Source of the DNA: Acidimicrobiales bacterium
Lineage (GTDB): Bacteria > Actinomycetota > Acidimicrobiia > Acidimicrobiales > Aldehydirespiratoraceae
Direction: 5' to 3'
Length of the DNA stretch: 47,973 bases
NCBI GenBank assembly: GCA_029263235.1
Contig: JAJCXW010000118.1
Span: forward strand, 1-47,973
The notes below the pieces were generated by a model, which saw nothing but the letters and a program-made list of their open reading frames with translations, searched no databases and was not told the origin of the DNA. Position 1 is the stretch's first letter; each line of letters starts with the position of its first letter. This document shows, piece after piece, positions 15,818-25,022 of the stretch. Made by a program: the position numbers and the translations under genes.

Positions 15818-17410
15818 ATGACTCTCGTGATGAAGCGATCATCCGATCAGATCTCGCCGATCGACAGACCATCAAGGCTTGAGTTCATCGCGCAACCCGG
15901 CGTGGTGGAGTTGGTCGGACTGGTATCGACGGTGATTCTGTGGGTGTTCCTGCGAAACCGTCTGACGCTCGGAAGCCAGGCTGGGGCATACGTTCTCGTA
16001 ACCGGGGTGATGGTCACCGCCACCATGACCCTCGTCGCCCGACTCCAGCAGCGGGTGGTTCTGATCAACTACGCCCATGTCCGGGCCATCGAGCACCGGG
16101 CGATCCACGACGAACTCACGGGCCTACCGACGCGCTCAGAGCTCTCTCGTCGGCTCGAAGCCGCCCTCTCCGACGCCTACCGGCGCGATGCGGTCGTGGG
16201 GGTGTTGTTCCTCGACCTCGATGGATTCAAGGCCGTGAACGACAGCATGGGCCACAAGGCGGGAGACGAGTTGCTGCGACGATTCGCGCTGCGCCTCAGC
16301 GCGTCGGTGAGGGCCGGTGACGTGGTCGCCCGAGTCGGTGGCGACGAATTCGTGGTCGTGAGTGTGGGACTGAACAACGATCGGGCGGTCCGGACAGTGG
16401 CCGAACACTTGAGAATGGTGTTCGAGACGCCGATCGCCCTCACCGATGGAGAGGTCAACATCGTCCCGAGCATCGGGGTGGCCGTGGCGTCGAGGAGACA
16501 TCCGGCGCTGGCCGACGATCTTCTCACCCACGCCGATCAGGCCATGTACCGCGCCAAGCGAAGCGGCTCGGGGATCTTCGTGTTCGACGACAACCAGCGC
16601 CGTGAGATCAACGATCGACGCGAGGTCGAACGGGAACTGGTGCCAGCTCTCGCATCCGGACAGTTCCAGGTCTACTACCAGCCGATTGTCTCGGCTTCGA
16701 AGAACGCAACCGTCGGCTTCGAGGGGCTGATCCGATGGCAGCACCCCACCCAAGGGGTGATCGGGCCCGATCGATTCCTGGCCGTGGCCGAGGAGGCCGG
16801 TCTCGTGGCCCGGCTGGGTGAGGTGGTGCTGCGTGATGTCGCTGCTCAGATCTCCGTCTGGAATCACCTTGCCGTCGATGGGCAGAGCGTGTCGGTGGCG
16901 GTCAACCTCGCCGAACGCCAACTCGTCGACCCGTCGTTCCCGGACCGCGTGGCCGAGATCGTGATGTGGGCCGGAATCGAACCAGAGCAACTCGATCTCG
17001 AGATCCGCGAGGACCTCCTTCTCAGACGGGCGGAGGACAGCACTCAGGTCATACAGCGGCTGTCAGACATGGGATGCCGGATCGTTGTCGACGACTTCGG
17101 CAACATCGAAGGTTCTGTATCGAAGGTCAAGAGCATCACTCATGTCGATGTGGTGAAGATCGACCGGTCGATCACCGCCACGCTCCAGCACGACGAGTTC
17201 TCCCAAGCCGTGGTCGAGTCGACGGTGTCGCTGGCCCGATCGGTGGGCATAGAGGTGGTCGCCCAGGGAGTCGAGACCGAGCAACAGCGCGACCATCTCG
17301 TGCGACTCGGGATCGACCGGATGCAGGGGTTCTTGTTCCTGGAGCCTTCGCCGCCGGATGTGGTGGGTCTGGCCGGGATGCTTCCAGAAGACCGACAACT
17401 GAATCTCTGA
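15818..17410 (+). CDS. GGDEF-EAL c-di-GMP enzyme
   Basis: About 530 residues. Two N-terminal membrane helices (VVELVGLVSTVILWVFL and AYVLVTGVMVTATMTLVA) precede a GGDEF domain with an intact GGDEF (174-178) and an inhibitory site RAGD five residues before it, so diguanylate cyclase activity is likely. The EAL domain has FEGLIRW in place of EAL, N in VAVNLAERQ, DDFG, KIDRS and QGVET. The loop after DDFG reads NIEGS rather than the usual TGYSS, so phosphodiesterase activity may be weakened. No sensory PAS domain is present. ATG 15818 was chosen, but TTG 15758 and ATG 15830 are in frame. Confidence 0.92.
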   Translation: MTLVMKRSSDQISPIDRPSRLEFIAQPGVVELVGLVSTVILWVFLRNRLTLGSQAGAYVLVTGVMVTATMTLVARLQQRVVLINYAHVRAIEHRAIHDELTGLPTRSELSRRLEAALSDAYRRDAVVGVLFLDLDGFKAVNDSMGHKAGDELLRRFALRLSASVRAGDVVARVGGDEFVVVSVGLNNDRAVRTVAEHLRMVFETPIALTDGEVNIVPSIGVAVASRRHPALADDLLTHADQAMYRAKRSGSGIFVFDDNQRREINDRREVERELVPALASGQFQVYYQPIVSASKNATVGFEGLIRWQHPTQGVIGPDRFLAVAEEAGLVARLGEVVLRDVAAQISVWNHLAVDGQSVSVAVNLAERQLVDPSFPDRVAEIVMWAGIEPEQLDLEIREDLLLRRAEDSTQVIQRLSDMGCRIVVDDFGNIEGSVSKVKSITHVDVVKIDRSITATLQHDEFSQAVVESTVSLARSVGIEVVAQGVETEQQRDHLVRLGIDRMQGFLFLEPSPPDVVGLAGMLPEDRQLNL

Positions 17411-17445
17411 CGACCGGGCGGCTCGTGGATGATCTGCGGCCGCGG

Positions 17446-18027
17446 CTAGGGCTCGTCGTCGGGAAAGAGAAGTCTGTTCTCGAGTCTGGTGAACGACGAC
17501 GCACTCATGGAGGGCTGATCGGGAACCTCAACCTCGCATGCTTCGGTGATCGCCGCCCGAGCGGTTTCGAGGCCCGGCGCCGGCCGGGTGATCAGCTGTT
17601 GGAACCGTTCCTTGTCGCCCTCGACGATGATCTTGGCGGCATCGAAACCGAACGGTTGAGCCAGCTCAAGGTACGCGTCGTAGTAGTCGATGACCGCCAC
17701 GACCTCGGTCTGGAGTTCCAAGGAGGCGAGCTCGTGAATGTCGCTCCAGTAGGAGGCGGCCAGTTGGGCGGTCGGACCCGGGCCGGAGTCGTCGGGCAGA
17801 GCTGAGCTGACCGCCGCGAACTGAGCGCTTCGCTGGCAAATGGCATCGATTGCTTGCCGCGGTGTAGTCGTGGTCGGGGCTTCGGTGGTGGTCGTAGTGG
17901 AAGTGGTGGTCGCGACGACAGCCACGGCATCGGTCGTCTGCCAGTTTTCGATCGTGGTCCACGCCAAGGCGATCGCGCCGACGACCAGCGAGAACGCCAG
18001 AAACCCTCTCAGCTCGATCAGTCGCAC
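17446..18027 (-). CDS. hypothetical single-pass membrane protein with Thr-rich linker
   Basis: About 193 residues: a short cytoplasmic N-terminus, one transmembrane helix (FLAFSLVVGAIALAW), a threonine-rich linker (ATTTSTTTTTEAPTTTT) and a helical extracytoplasmic domain with three cysteines. No family recognised. The GTG at 18027 (VRLIELRGF) has GGGGA nine bases upstream; the frame is open far beyond, but that part is antisense to the YbaK gene. Thr-rich linkers of this type are typical of cell-envelope proteins in actinobacteria. Confidence 0.6.
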   Translation of the reverse strand: MRLIELRGFLAFSLVVGAIALAWTTIENWQTTDAVAVVATTTSTTTTTEAPTTTTPRQAIDAICQRSAQFAAVSSALPDDSGPGPTAQLAASYWSDIHELASLELQTEVVAVIDYYDAYLELAQPFGFDAAKIIVEGDKERFQQLITRPAPGLETARAAITEACEVEVPDQPSMSASSFTRLENRLLFPDDEP

Positions 18028-18153
18028 TTGGTGAATCCCCGTGTGGAGTCGGATTCGTGATCCCCTGCCCAGATTCGCACCCCGGTATTGTGCCGCGTCA
18101 GCGGTGATCATCACGGTCGCCAGCTGCATGATCAACAGGAGGGTCGAGAGGGC

Positions 18154-18633
18154 ATGGCATCTGAGAGCGGACTTGATCGGTTCAAACGGGCGGCCCAGGC
18201 GGTCGACGTGGTCGTGGAGCCAGTCCACTACCCGCAGGGGACCCGCACCGCTGCCGAGGCCGCGGCGGCGATCCCGTGTGATGTCTCCCAGATAGTCAAG
18301 TCGTTGGTGCTCGTGGCTGGAGACGAAGTGCTGCTGGCTCTCACCGCCGGACACAACCGAGTCGATCTCGACCGGCTCGGAGAGCTGGTCGGCTGCCCGG
18401 TGAAGATGGCCGATGCGGTGAAGGCGCGGGATGCCACCGGCTACTCGATCGGGGGGACCCCTCCGTTTGGTCACCCATCCAACCTGACCACATACCTCGA
18501 CCCATCTCTTCTCACCCACGAATTGGTTTATGGCGCCGCTGGCGCCCCCGACGCCTGCTTTCCGATTCAACCCCACCGACTCCTCGAGGTGACCGGCGCC
18601 GAAGTGGCGGACTTTGTGGCCCTGAACGGCTAA
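18154..18633 (+). CDS. YbaK/EbsC family aminoacyl-tRNA deacylase
   Basis: A 159-residue YbaK-fold protein. The invariant lysine in SQIVKSLVLVAGDE and the GYSIGGTPPFGH motif match the deacylase active site. Family members hydrolyse mischarged aminoacyl-tRNAs, for example Cys-tRNAPro or Ala-tRNAPro, or bind prolyl-tRNA synthetase. ATG 18154 follows GAGAGG; the longer frame from 18088 covers the divergent promoter region and was rejected. The exact editing substrate is not predictable from sequence. Confidence 0.9.
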   Translation: MASESGLDRFKRAAQAVDVVVEPVHYPQGTRTAAEAAAAIPCDVSQIVKSLVLVAGDEVLLALTAGHNRVDLDRLGELVGCPVKMADAVKARDATGYSIGGTPPFGHPSNLTTYLDPSLLTHELVYGAAGAPDACFPIQPHRLLEVTGAEVADFVALNG

Positions 18634-18688
18634 TTCTGAGCCGAATGGCTCAAGTAATGGCGGTCGATCTCTCGGTAAATTCTTGGGT

Positions 18689-19738
18689 ATGAGCGAATTC
18701 GAGTTGGAGGCACGCGCTCGGTTGGCTCTGGACGTTGCCCTGGGCATGGCCGCAGCGATGGGCGACGAGAGGTGCGGAACCGAGCACCTGCTATTTGGGT
18801 TGGTCGCCACATCCGACTCCGAGATGTCCAACCTCACCGATCTCTTCGTGCTCGACAAGACCCGTGTGGAGCGAGCCGTGGCGACTCTTCGCCAGCAGTG
18901 GTGCACCCCGACCGACCAGTCGGCAGCCGAGCGGCCGTTGTCGGTACGTGCCGAGCTCGCCCTCTACGTTCGCCCCCTCACTGGAACCGCTCTGAGTCCG
19001 TTCGATGTGCTGCTCGGAACTCTGTCCGATCCACGATCCGGAGCATCATCGGTGCTGCGGAGCCTCGGGGTCAGGCCCGGCGAGGTACGCCGCTTGGCCG
19101 AACTCGGTGCGGCCCGCCTCACGAGTGAGGAAGTGGAGCGGCTCATCGGGACCCTCGATCGCCGCGTCGAGAACTACAACGGGTGGTGGGGTCCCAAGAG
19201 CGACTCGCAGGTCGCTCGGGTGGATGTCGACAGCGGACCGACCGTCGTGTTGGCGTCGAGCAACTCGGCGGAACTGACGCTCAACGGTGTGGTCGCCGGC
19301 GAGGAGGGCTTCGGGTTCACCCTGAAGATCACCTCGACCGACAATTGGCTGCTCCCCCCACGGTGGGAGCCAGGAGAGGAACTCGTTCCGGGCCTGGGGG
19401 CGCGACACGAGATCTCACCCGATGTGGTGTCGCTCGACCTCGCCTACGGCGACGGGTCGTTGCTGACGAACCGGGAACCGTCGAGACGCTTCCGACGCGA
19501 CTGTCCAACCGACGGGGTCCTCACGCTTCTCGGCACCCGCCGAGAAGTGGAGGAAACCATGGACCGGCGTGTCCCGGTTCAAAGGTCGGATTCGGCCGAC
19601 TGGTGGGTGTGGCCGCTCCCACCCAAGGGGATCGTGACGGTGGCGGTCAATTGGCCGGCGGAGTCGATCCACGGTGTGGTCGATCTTGATTCCTCCAACA
19701 TCAACAATTCGGCGCTGGCTGTTCGTACTCGCCGCTGA
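18689..19738 (+). CDS. stand-alone Clp-N domain protein with unknown C-terminal domain
   Basis: 349 residues. The first 150 carry two Clp-N-like repeats (LALDVALGMAAAMGDERCGTEHLLFGLV and a second with PFDVLLGTLSDPRSGASSVLRSLGV). There is no Walker motif, so this is not a ClpC/ClpB ATPase. The C-terminal half is beta-rich and acidic with many tryptophans (NGWWGPKSD; DNWLLPPRW; SADWWVWPLPPKG) and matches nothing I know. Clp-N domains bind adaptors or substrates, so a proteolysis-linked adaptor or sensor is possible. ATG 18689 is used; TTG 18683 is also open. Confidence 0.75.
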   Translation: MSEFELEARARLALDVALGMAAAMGDERCGTEHLLFGLVATSDSEMSNLTDLFVLDKTRVERAVATLRQQWCTPTDQSAAERPLSVRAELALYVRPLTGTALSPFDVLLGTLSDPRSGASSVLRSLGVRPGEVRRLAELGAARLTSEEVERLIGTLDRRVENYNGWWGPKSDSQVARVDVDSGPTVVLASSNSAELTLNGVVAGEEGFGFTLKITSTDNWLLPPRWEPGEELVPGLGARHEISPDVVSLDLAYGDGSLLTNREPSRRFRRDCPTDGVLTLLGTRREVEETMDRRVPVQRSDSADWWVWPLPPKGIVTVAVNWPAESIHGVVDLDSSNINNSALAVRTRR

Positions 19739-19851
19739 GCGGAAGTTTGTTGCCAACCGTGCCGATGTGTTCTACTCGGTCGCTCTGGATCGGCCGCCTG
19801 CTCTGAACGGCTGCCGACGGGTCTCTGTCACTTGATGGCGAGGTGTGCTCG

Positions 19852-20748
19852 ATGGGTTCGAACGATGGTCGCGTGGTCATCATCAGCGGCGCGGCCCGCG
19901 GACTCGGACGGGCCCACGCGGTGGCCTTCGCCGCTCAAGGGGCCCGAGTCGTGGTGAACGATCTCGGGGTCGAACGGGATGGCTCCGGCGGAACCAGCGA
20001 TGCCGCCAATGAGGTCGTTGCCGAGATTCTGGCGTTGGGTGGTGAGGCTGTATCCAACGCGGCCGACGTCGCCGATTGGGATCAGTCGCGGGCGATGATC
20101 GCTCAGGCGATCGACACGTGGGGCCGACTCGACACGCTCGTGTGCAACGCCGGGTTCCTCCGGGATCGGATGCTGGCCGGCATGTCGGAGGACGAATGGG
20201 ACTCGGTCACCCGCGTGCATCTCAAGGGCCATTTCGCGCCGGCCCGCCATGCCATCGAGCACTGGCGGGAGCGAGCCAAAGCCGGAGAGAACGTCGACGC
20301 CCGGCTCGTCAACACGTCGTCGGGAGCCGGGTTGATGGGGTCGATCGGCCAAGGAAACTATGCGAGCGCCAAGGCGGCGATCGCGCTGCTCACCGTCCAG
20401 CAGGCCGCCGAGTGGGGCCGCTACGGCGTGGCGGTCAATGCCGTTGCCCCCGACGCCCGCACCCGCATGACCGCCGGGGTCTTCTACGACTCCGAGCCTC
20501 CCGACGGGTGGGACGAGAAGTCGCCGGACAACGTCTCGCCGCTCGTGGTCTGGCTGGGAAGTCAAGAGTGCGACATCACCGGCCGGGTCTTCGAGTGCAC
20601 CGGTGGTCAACTCAACGTCTGTGACGGCTGGCAGCACGGCCCGGTTGCTTCGGTCGGTGAACGACGAATGACCGTCGATGAGGCCGGTCGACTGGTCCAC
20701 GAATCGCTCGACGCCGCGCCAGACCCGGCCCCGGTGTTCGGTACCTAG
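19852..20748 (+). CDS. SDR, 17beta-HSD4/(3R)-hydroxyacyl-CoA dehydrogenase-like
   Basis: A 298-residue SDR. SGAARGLGRAHAVAFA is the nucleotide-binding motif, VVVNDLGVERDGSGG is the signature of the MFE-2/HSD17B4-like branch acting on 3-hydroxyacyl-CoA, and NTSSGAG with YASAK supplies Ser, Tyr and Lys. A C-terminal extension of about 50 residues (GQLNVCDGWQHG onward) is typical of this branch. It is followed after 12 bp by an acyl-CoA dehydrogenase gene, making a short catabolic operon. ATG 19852 is preferred to GTG 19843. Confidence 0.88.
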   Translation: MGSNDGRVVIISGAARGLGRAHAVAFAAQGARVVVNDLGVERDGSGGTSDAANEVVAEILALGGEAVSNAADVADWDQSRAMIAQAIDTWGRLDTLVCNAGFLRDRMLAGMSEDEWDSVTRVHLKGHFAPARHAIEHWRERAKAGENVDARLVNTSSGAGLMGSIGQGNYASAKAAIALLTVQQAAEWGRYGVAVNAVAPDARTRMTAGVFYDSEPPDGWDEKSPDNVSPLVVWLGSQECDITGRVFECTGGQLNVCDGWQHGPVASVGERRMTVDEAGRLVHESLDAAPDPAPVFGT

Positions 20749-20760
20749 GCGCCGTTGACC

Positions 20761-21990
20761 ATGGACTTCGACGACACCCCGCAAGAGAGCCAGTGGCGGA
20801 CCCGGTGCTTCGAGTTTCTGCACGCCCACGCCGAAAAGCGTCCGCGGGTTGTCGACTGGAGCAACAGCCCCTGGGCTCACGCTTCAGGAGAAGACAAGCA
20901 TCAGGACCATGTCGAGACGTGCAAGCAATGGCAGCGACTCAAGTTTGATGCGGGTTGGGCCGGACTGACCTGGCCGGCGGAGTTCGGTGGTCAGGGCCAG
21001 TCGAGTCACTTCAACGGGATCTTCCGTGAGGAGGAGGCTCGTTTCGATGTGGCGACCGGACTGTTCGCCCAGTCGATCGGTATGGCCGGACCGACGATCA
21101 TCGCCCACGGTACCGAAGACCAGAAGCAGCGCTTCCTCACCCCGATGCTCACCGGCGAACACGTGTGGTGTCAGCTCTTCTCCGAGCCCGAGGCCGGTTC
21201 GGACCTGGCCGGGTTGCGCACAACGGGGGTGGTCGACGGTGACGAAATGGTCGTCAACGGCCAGAAGGTGTGGACCTCCAACGCCACCGATGCCGTCTAC
21301 GGAATGCTGCTGGTGAGGACCAACGCCGACGTGCCCAAGCACCGAGGGATCACCTACCTCCTGGTCGACATGACCACACCCGGGATCGACATTCGGCCGC
21401 TCAAACAGATGACCGGCCGGGCCGAGTTCAGCGAGGTCTTCCTCGACGATGTGCGGCTTCCCATGGCCAACGTGGTGGGGGAGGTCGACAAGGGTTGGGG
21501 TCCGATTCTCACCACCCTCTCCAACGAACGTGAGGGCATCGCCTCGAATGTCCGGGCCGGGGTCTCCGATGTGGCGGCATTGGCCCGGCGTTTCGGGGTG
21601 CTGAACGACCCGACCATCAGGCAGGATCTCGCTCGGCTCCACTCGATCGGTGAGACGATCCGATTTCTCGGCTATCGCGTGCGCACCGCGGCGTCCCGCG
21701 GGGAGGCCCCGGGGCCCGAAAGTTCGATCCTGAAGTTGGCGGCTTCGCGACGGCTGGCTCTCCAGGGAGATCTCGTGATGACGATTATGGGAGCCAAGGG
21801 CATGCTCTACGACACCGACGCCGAGATGAACGGGTTCTGGCAGAACTACGCGTTTCTCATGCAGTGGGCTTCTCGCATCGGCGGCGGAACCGAGCAGGTG
21901 CAACGCAATATCGTCGGCGACAACGTGCTCGGAATGCCCCGTGAGCCGAGACTCGACAAAGGCATCCCGTTCCGCGATATCCCTACCTGA
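20761..21990 (+). CDS. acyl-CoA dehydrogenase
   Basis: 409 residues, a complete single-subunit-type acyl-CoA dehydrogenase. LFSEPEAGSDLAGLRT contacts substrate and flavin, KVWTSNATDA is the middle beta domain, and RIGGGTEQVQRNIVGDNVLGMPREP is the C-terminal FAD motif. WPAEFGGQG near residue 74 is typical of FadE17-like enzymes from steroid or long-chain acyl-CoA degraders. ATG 20761 lies 12 bp after the SDR stop; a TTG at 20755 is also in frame. Confidence 0.92.
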   Translation: MDFDDTPQESQWRTRCFEFLHAHAEKRPRVVDWSNSPWAHASGEDKHQDHVETCKQWQRLKFDAGWAGLTWPAEFGGQGQSSHFNGIFREEEARFDVATGLFAQSIGMAGPTIIAHGTEDQKQRFLTPMLTGEHVWCQLFSEPEAGSDLAGLRTTGVVDGDEMVVNGQKVWTSNATDAVYGMLLVRTNADVPKHRGITYLLVDMTTPGIDIRPLKQMTGRAEFSEVFLDDVRLPMANVVGEVDKGWGPILTTLSNEREGIASNVRAGVSDVAALARRFGVLNDPTIRQDLARLHSIGETIRFLGYRVRTAASRGEAPGPESSILKLAASRRLALQGDLVMTIMGAKGMLYDTDAEMNGFWQNYAFLMQWASRIGGGTEQVQRNIVGDNVLGMPREPRLDKGIPFRDIPT

Positions 21991-22038
21991 CTCGGAACCA
22001 ATTTGGCCGGGATCCGGCGAAGAGTCCTGCGGTCCAAA

Positions 22039-23406
22039 TCAGGTCTTCAGATGGTCGTCTCCAGCGACCATCGCTCCTGATGCGGCGAGGTCGCGTCGCA
22101 GGGCGGCGACATCGACATCGCGAACCTGTCCGCCTCTATCGAGAGCAGCCACTGCCGCCGCTCCTGAAGCCTCGCCGGTGGCCATCGCCGCCGGGATCTC
22201 CTTGGTGGCCTGATGCACGAACCGGCTGGTGGAGATGCATCGGCCGGCCGTGAGGAGATTGTCGACCACCGGGTTGGTCAGACAACGGTAGGGGATGTCG
22301 TAGACCACCCCGCGTTTGGTCCAGTGCCCGGTGCGGGCGATCGAGTCGCCGAATGCCCGATTCTCGTCGTCCTTTTGCAGCACGTAGTCACCGACCAGCC
22401 GCCGCGACTCGGTGATGCCCATCTGCTTGGATATGTCGTCGAGCCACGACTCGGAGAAACCGGGAGCGTGCTGCTGGATCCGGGCGACCTCGGCCATCAC
22501 CGCCCGTCGACATTCGATCTCGGCCCGGGTGAGATCGTCGGGATCGAGAGGGTTGACTCTCGACGCAGCAAACCCGGGCCCACCCCACGGCACCAACACC
22601 CGGCCGGCGTTGGTCGTTCGGAAGTAGGTCTTGCCCACGTCGGAGTTGTCGTCGATACCGAGATCACCGACACCACCCATCCTGAACCACTGGTAGGGGT
22701 ACACGGTCACCGCCTCGGCGTCGGCCCCGGCGTGGGTGAACACATCGCCGTCGCCGGTGGTGTCGATGATCACCGACGGCTGGATCGCTTCTCGGCCGGC
22801 TTTCGATTCCACGATCACGGTGTCGATGCGTCCGTCGACGGAGCTGGTGGCGGCACAGCCGGTGTGGAGTCGTAGTCGCACCCCGGCGGATTCGAGCAGG
22901 TCGTAGGCGACATTGATGAACGACTCGGGTTCGAACGCAACGGAGTAGCGGACCGCTTCGGGTGGCGCCCCCCAGATCAGTCCCCATTTGCGCCACTGTT
23001 CGATCTGGCGAGGATCGGTACTTCCCCAGTCGCCACGTTGGGGGTGTTGAGCGGCCCCTTGGGAGTCGAGTCGGTCGACGAACTCCTGACATATCCCGGC
23101 CACCACCTGCTCACCCTCGCCGTCGTCGAGAGTGAGCAGCAGGTTGATCAAGCCGAACCCTGCCAGGCCGCCGACGTGGCTCAGCTTCTCGATCAGCCAG
23201 GTATCGGCCCCGCGTCGGGCGCTTGCCAACGCCGCGGTCACCCCGGCGGATCCGGCGCCCACCACCAGCACATCAGGCCGGCCAATGACCGGCAGATCAC
23301 GCGCCGACTCTCTCCAGATGTCCGGTGCCGAGCCCGGACGTGAATCTGAATCTGACCCGGGAGCGGAGTCCAGAGTCCGATCTGCGGTTGGGGTCGCGTC
23401 AGCCAT
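22039..23406 (-). CDS. FAD-dependent oxidoreductase (FAD_oxidored type)
   Basis: About 455 residues. The dinucleotide motif DVLVVGAGSAGVTAALASARRGADTWLIEK is followed by GGLAGFGLIN, and IIDTTGDGDVFTHAGAD is the second flavin contact seen in the PF12831 family, often annotated as secreted xanthan lyase-like or sugar-acid oxidoreductases. The C-terminus has TAGRCISTSRFVHQATKEIPAAMATGEA. About 45 disordered residues precede the FAD domain. The start is uncertain: ATG 23406 is used, with ATG 23449 and GTG/TTG codons up to 23547 open. The substrate is unknown. Confidence 0.82.
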   Translation of the reverse strand: MADATPTADRTLDSAPGSDSDSRPGSAPDIWRESARDLPVIGRPDVLVVGAGSAGVTAALASARRGADTWLIEKLSHVGGLAGFGLINLLLTLDDGEGEQVVAGICQEFVDRLDSQGAAQHPQRGDWGSTDPRQIEQWRKWGLIWGAPPEAVRYSVAFEPESFINVAYDLLESAGVRLRLHTGCAATSSVDGRIDTVIVESKAGREAIQPSVIIDTTGDGDVFTHAGADAEAVTVYPYQWFRMGGVGDLGIDDNSDVGKTYFRTTNAGRVLVPWGGPGFAASRVNPLDPDDLTRAEIECRRAVMAEVARIQQHAPGFSESWLDDISKQMGITESRRLVGDYVLQKDDENRAFGDSIARTGHWTKRGVVYDIPYRCLTNPVVDNLLTAGRCISTSRFVHQATKEIPAAMATGEASGAAAVAALDRGGQVRDVDVAALRRDLAASGAMVAGDDHLKT

Positions 23407-24086
<680 letters not shown>

Positions 24087-24161
24087 TCTGAGAAGCCCCG
24101 GCTGGTCTGAAACGCTCCGGCGCGAGTGCGAGGCTTCGGGAATGAACCGAGAAGCTCCGGG

Positions 24162-24779
24162 TCAGGCCGGTTTGACGACTATTCCGCGGTAGAGCCAGGA
24201 GAGCGCCTTCGGTCCCTTGGCGTACCACTCGTCGAGTGACTCGATCTCGAACCCGGCCTCGCCGAGCAACGATCGGTGATCACGGTTGAGGTGGCAGCCG
24301 TCACCGATTCGCTTCTGGATCGGGGTGAGCCGACTCTGCCACTTGGACACTCCGTGCTCGTGGGCAAGACCGTGCTCGAGCACGTGGAATCTCCCTCCGG
24401 GCTTGAGGACCCGCATGACTTCGCTGAGCGCCAGTTGCACGTCGGGGATTGTGCACAACGTGTAGGTCGACAGTGCGGCATCACACGATTCGTCGTCGAG
24501 TGGCAGGGACTGGCCGTCGAGCCCGACGTACTGCACATCGACATGGGTGTCGGCAACCCGATCAGCGGCCAGCTTCTGGCCGACAGTGGCGGGGTCGACT
24601 GCATAGACCGTCTTCACCTCGGACGGATACAGGTCGACATTGAGCCCGGATCCGAATCCGATCTCGACGACCTTCCCGTGCAGTCCCACGACGGTCTGCG
24701 AGCGGTACTTCATGACTTCCCCGGTCGACAGCAGTCGGTCGATGACTCGAGGAAGTACCTGGCGGCGGTAGATACCCAT
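24162..24779 (-). CDS. class I SAM-dependent methyltransferase
   Basis: 205 residues. VVEIGFGSGLNVDLYP is motif I, VYAVDPA motif II, and DAALSTYTLCTIPDVQLALSEVMRVLKPGGRFHVLEH the Methyltransf_11 core. The N-terminus (MGIYRRQVLPRVIDRLLS) resembles UbiE/phospholipid-methyltransferase-like proteins of unknown substrate. ATG 24779 was chosen over upstream starts because the longer frame covers the repeat-rich intergenic region. It is divergent from the acyl-CoA synthetase gene. Confidence 0.87.
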   Translation of the reverse strand: MGIYRRQVLPRVIDRLLSTGEVMKYRSQTVVGLHGKVVEIGFGSGLNVDLYPSEVKTVYAVDPATVGQKLAADRVADTHVDVQYVGLDGQSLPLDDESCDAALSTYTLCTIPDVQLALSEVMRVLKPGGRFHVLEHGLAHEHGVSKWQSRLTPIQKRIGDGCHLNRDHRSLLGEAGFEIESLDEWYAKGPKALSWLYRGIVVKPA

Positions 24780-24860
24780 ACAAGAGTGTGGCCCCAGCCC
24801 CCGTCCTGCGCCACTCGTCCGGTTGTGGGGGCAGCCCCGGTATCGGCAGCGGTGGCAGAA

Positions 24861-24913
24861 GAGGAGTGGCGGCGGCGGTAGAGGAGTGGCAGCGGCGACA
24901 GCAGAGGAGTGGC
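24861..24913. repeat. short direct repeat (GAGGAGTGGC, three copies)
   Basis: GAGGAGTGGC occurs at 24861, 24881 and 24904 with purine/GGC-rich spacers of 10 and 13 bp, in the region between the divergent methyltransferase and acyl-CoA synthetase genes. It could affect transcription or be simple slippage; there is no CRISPR-like regular spacing. Confidence 0.7.
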
Positions 24914-25022
24914 AGTCGTGCCCCGTCCGAGTCAACCGTCTACTGTCGGCCGGCAACGAGGACGGAGCCCCACCGCGGAGATCCGTCCGAGAGAGATGCC
25001 GGTATCCATTGGGAGGGTCGAC

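Noticed and set aside
18028-18906. N-terminal extension of the minus-strand Thr-rich membrane protein
   Set aside because: It runs antisense through the well-supported YbaK gene and the Clp-N gene start; a GTG with GGGGA at 18027 suffices.
19828-21903. Large minus-strand open frames opposite the SDR and acyl-CoA dehydrogenase genes
   Set aside because: They are mirror frames produced by high GC content; the plus strand encodes complete, motif-bearing enzymes.
24861-24913. CRISPR array
   Set aside because: Units are 10 bp with 10- and 13-bp GC-rich spacers, only three copies and no cas genes.
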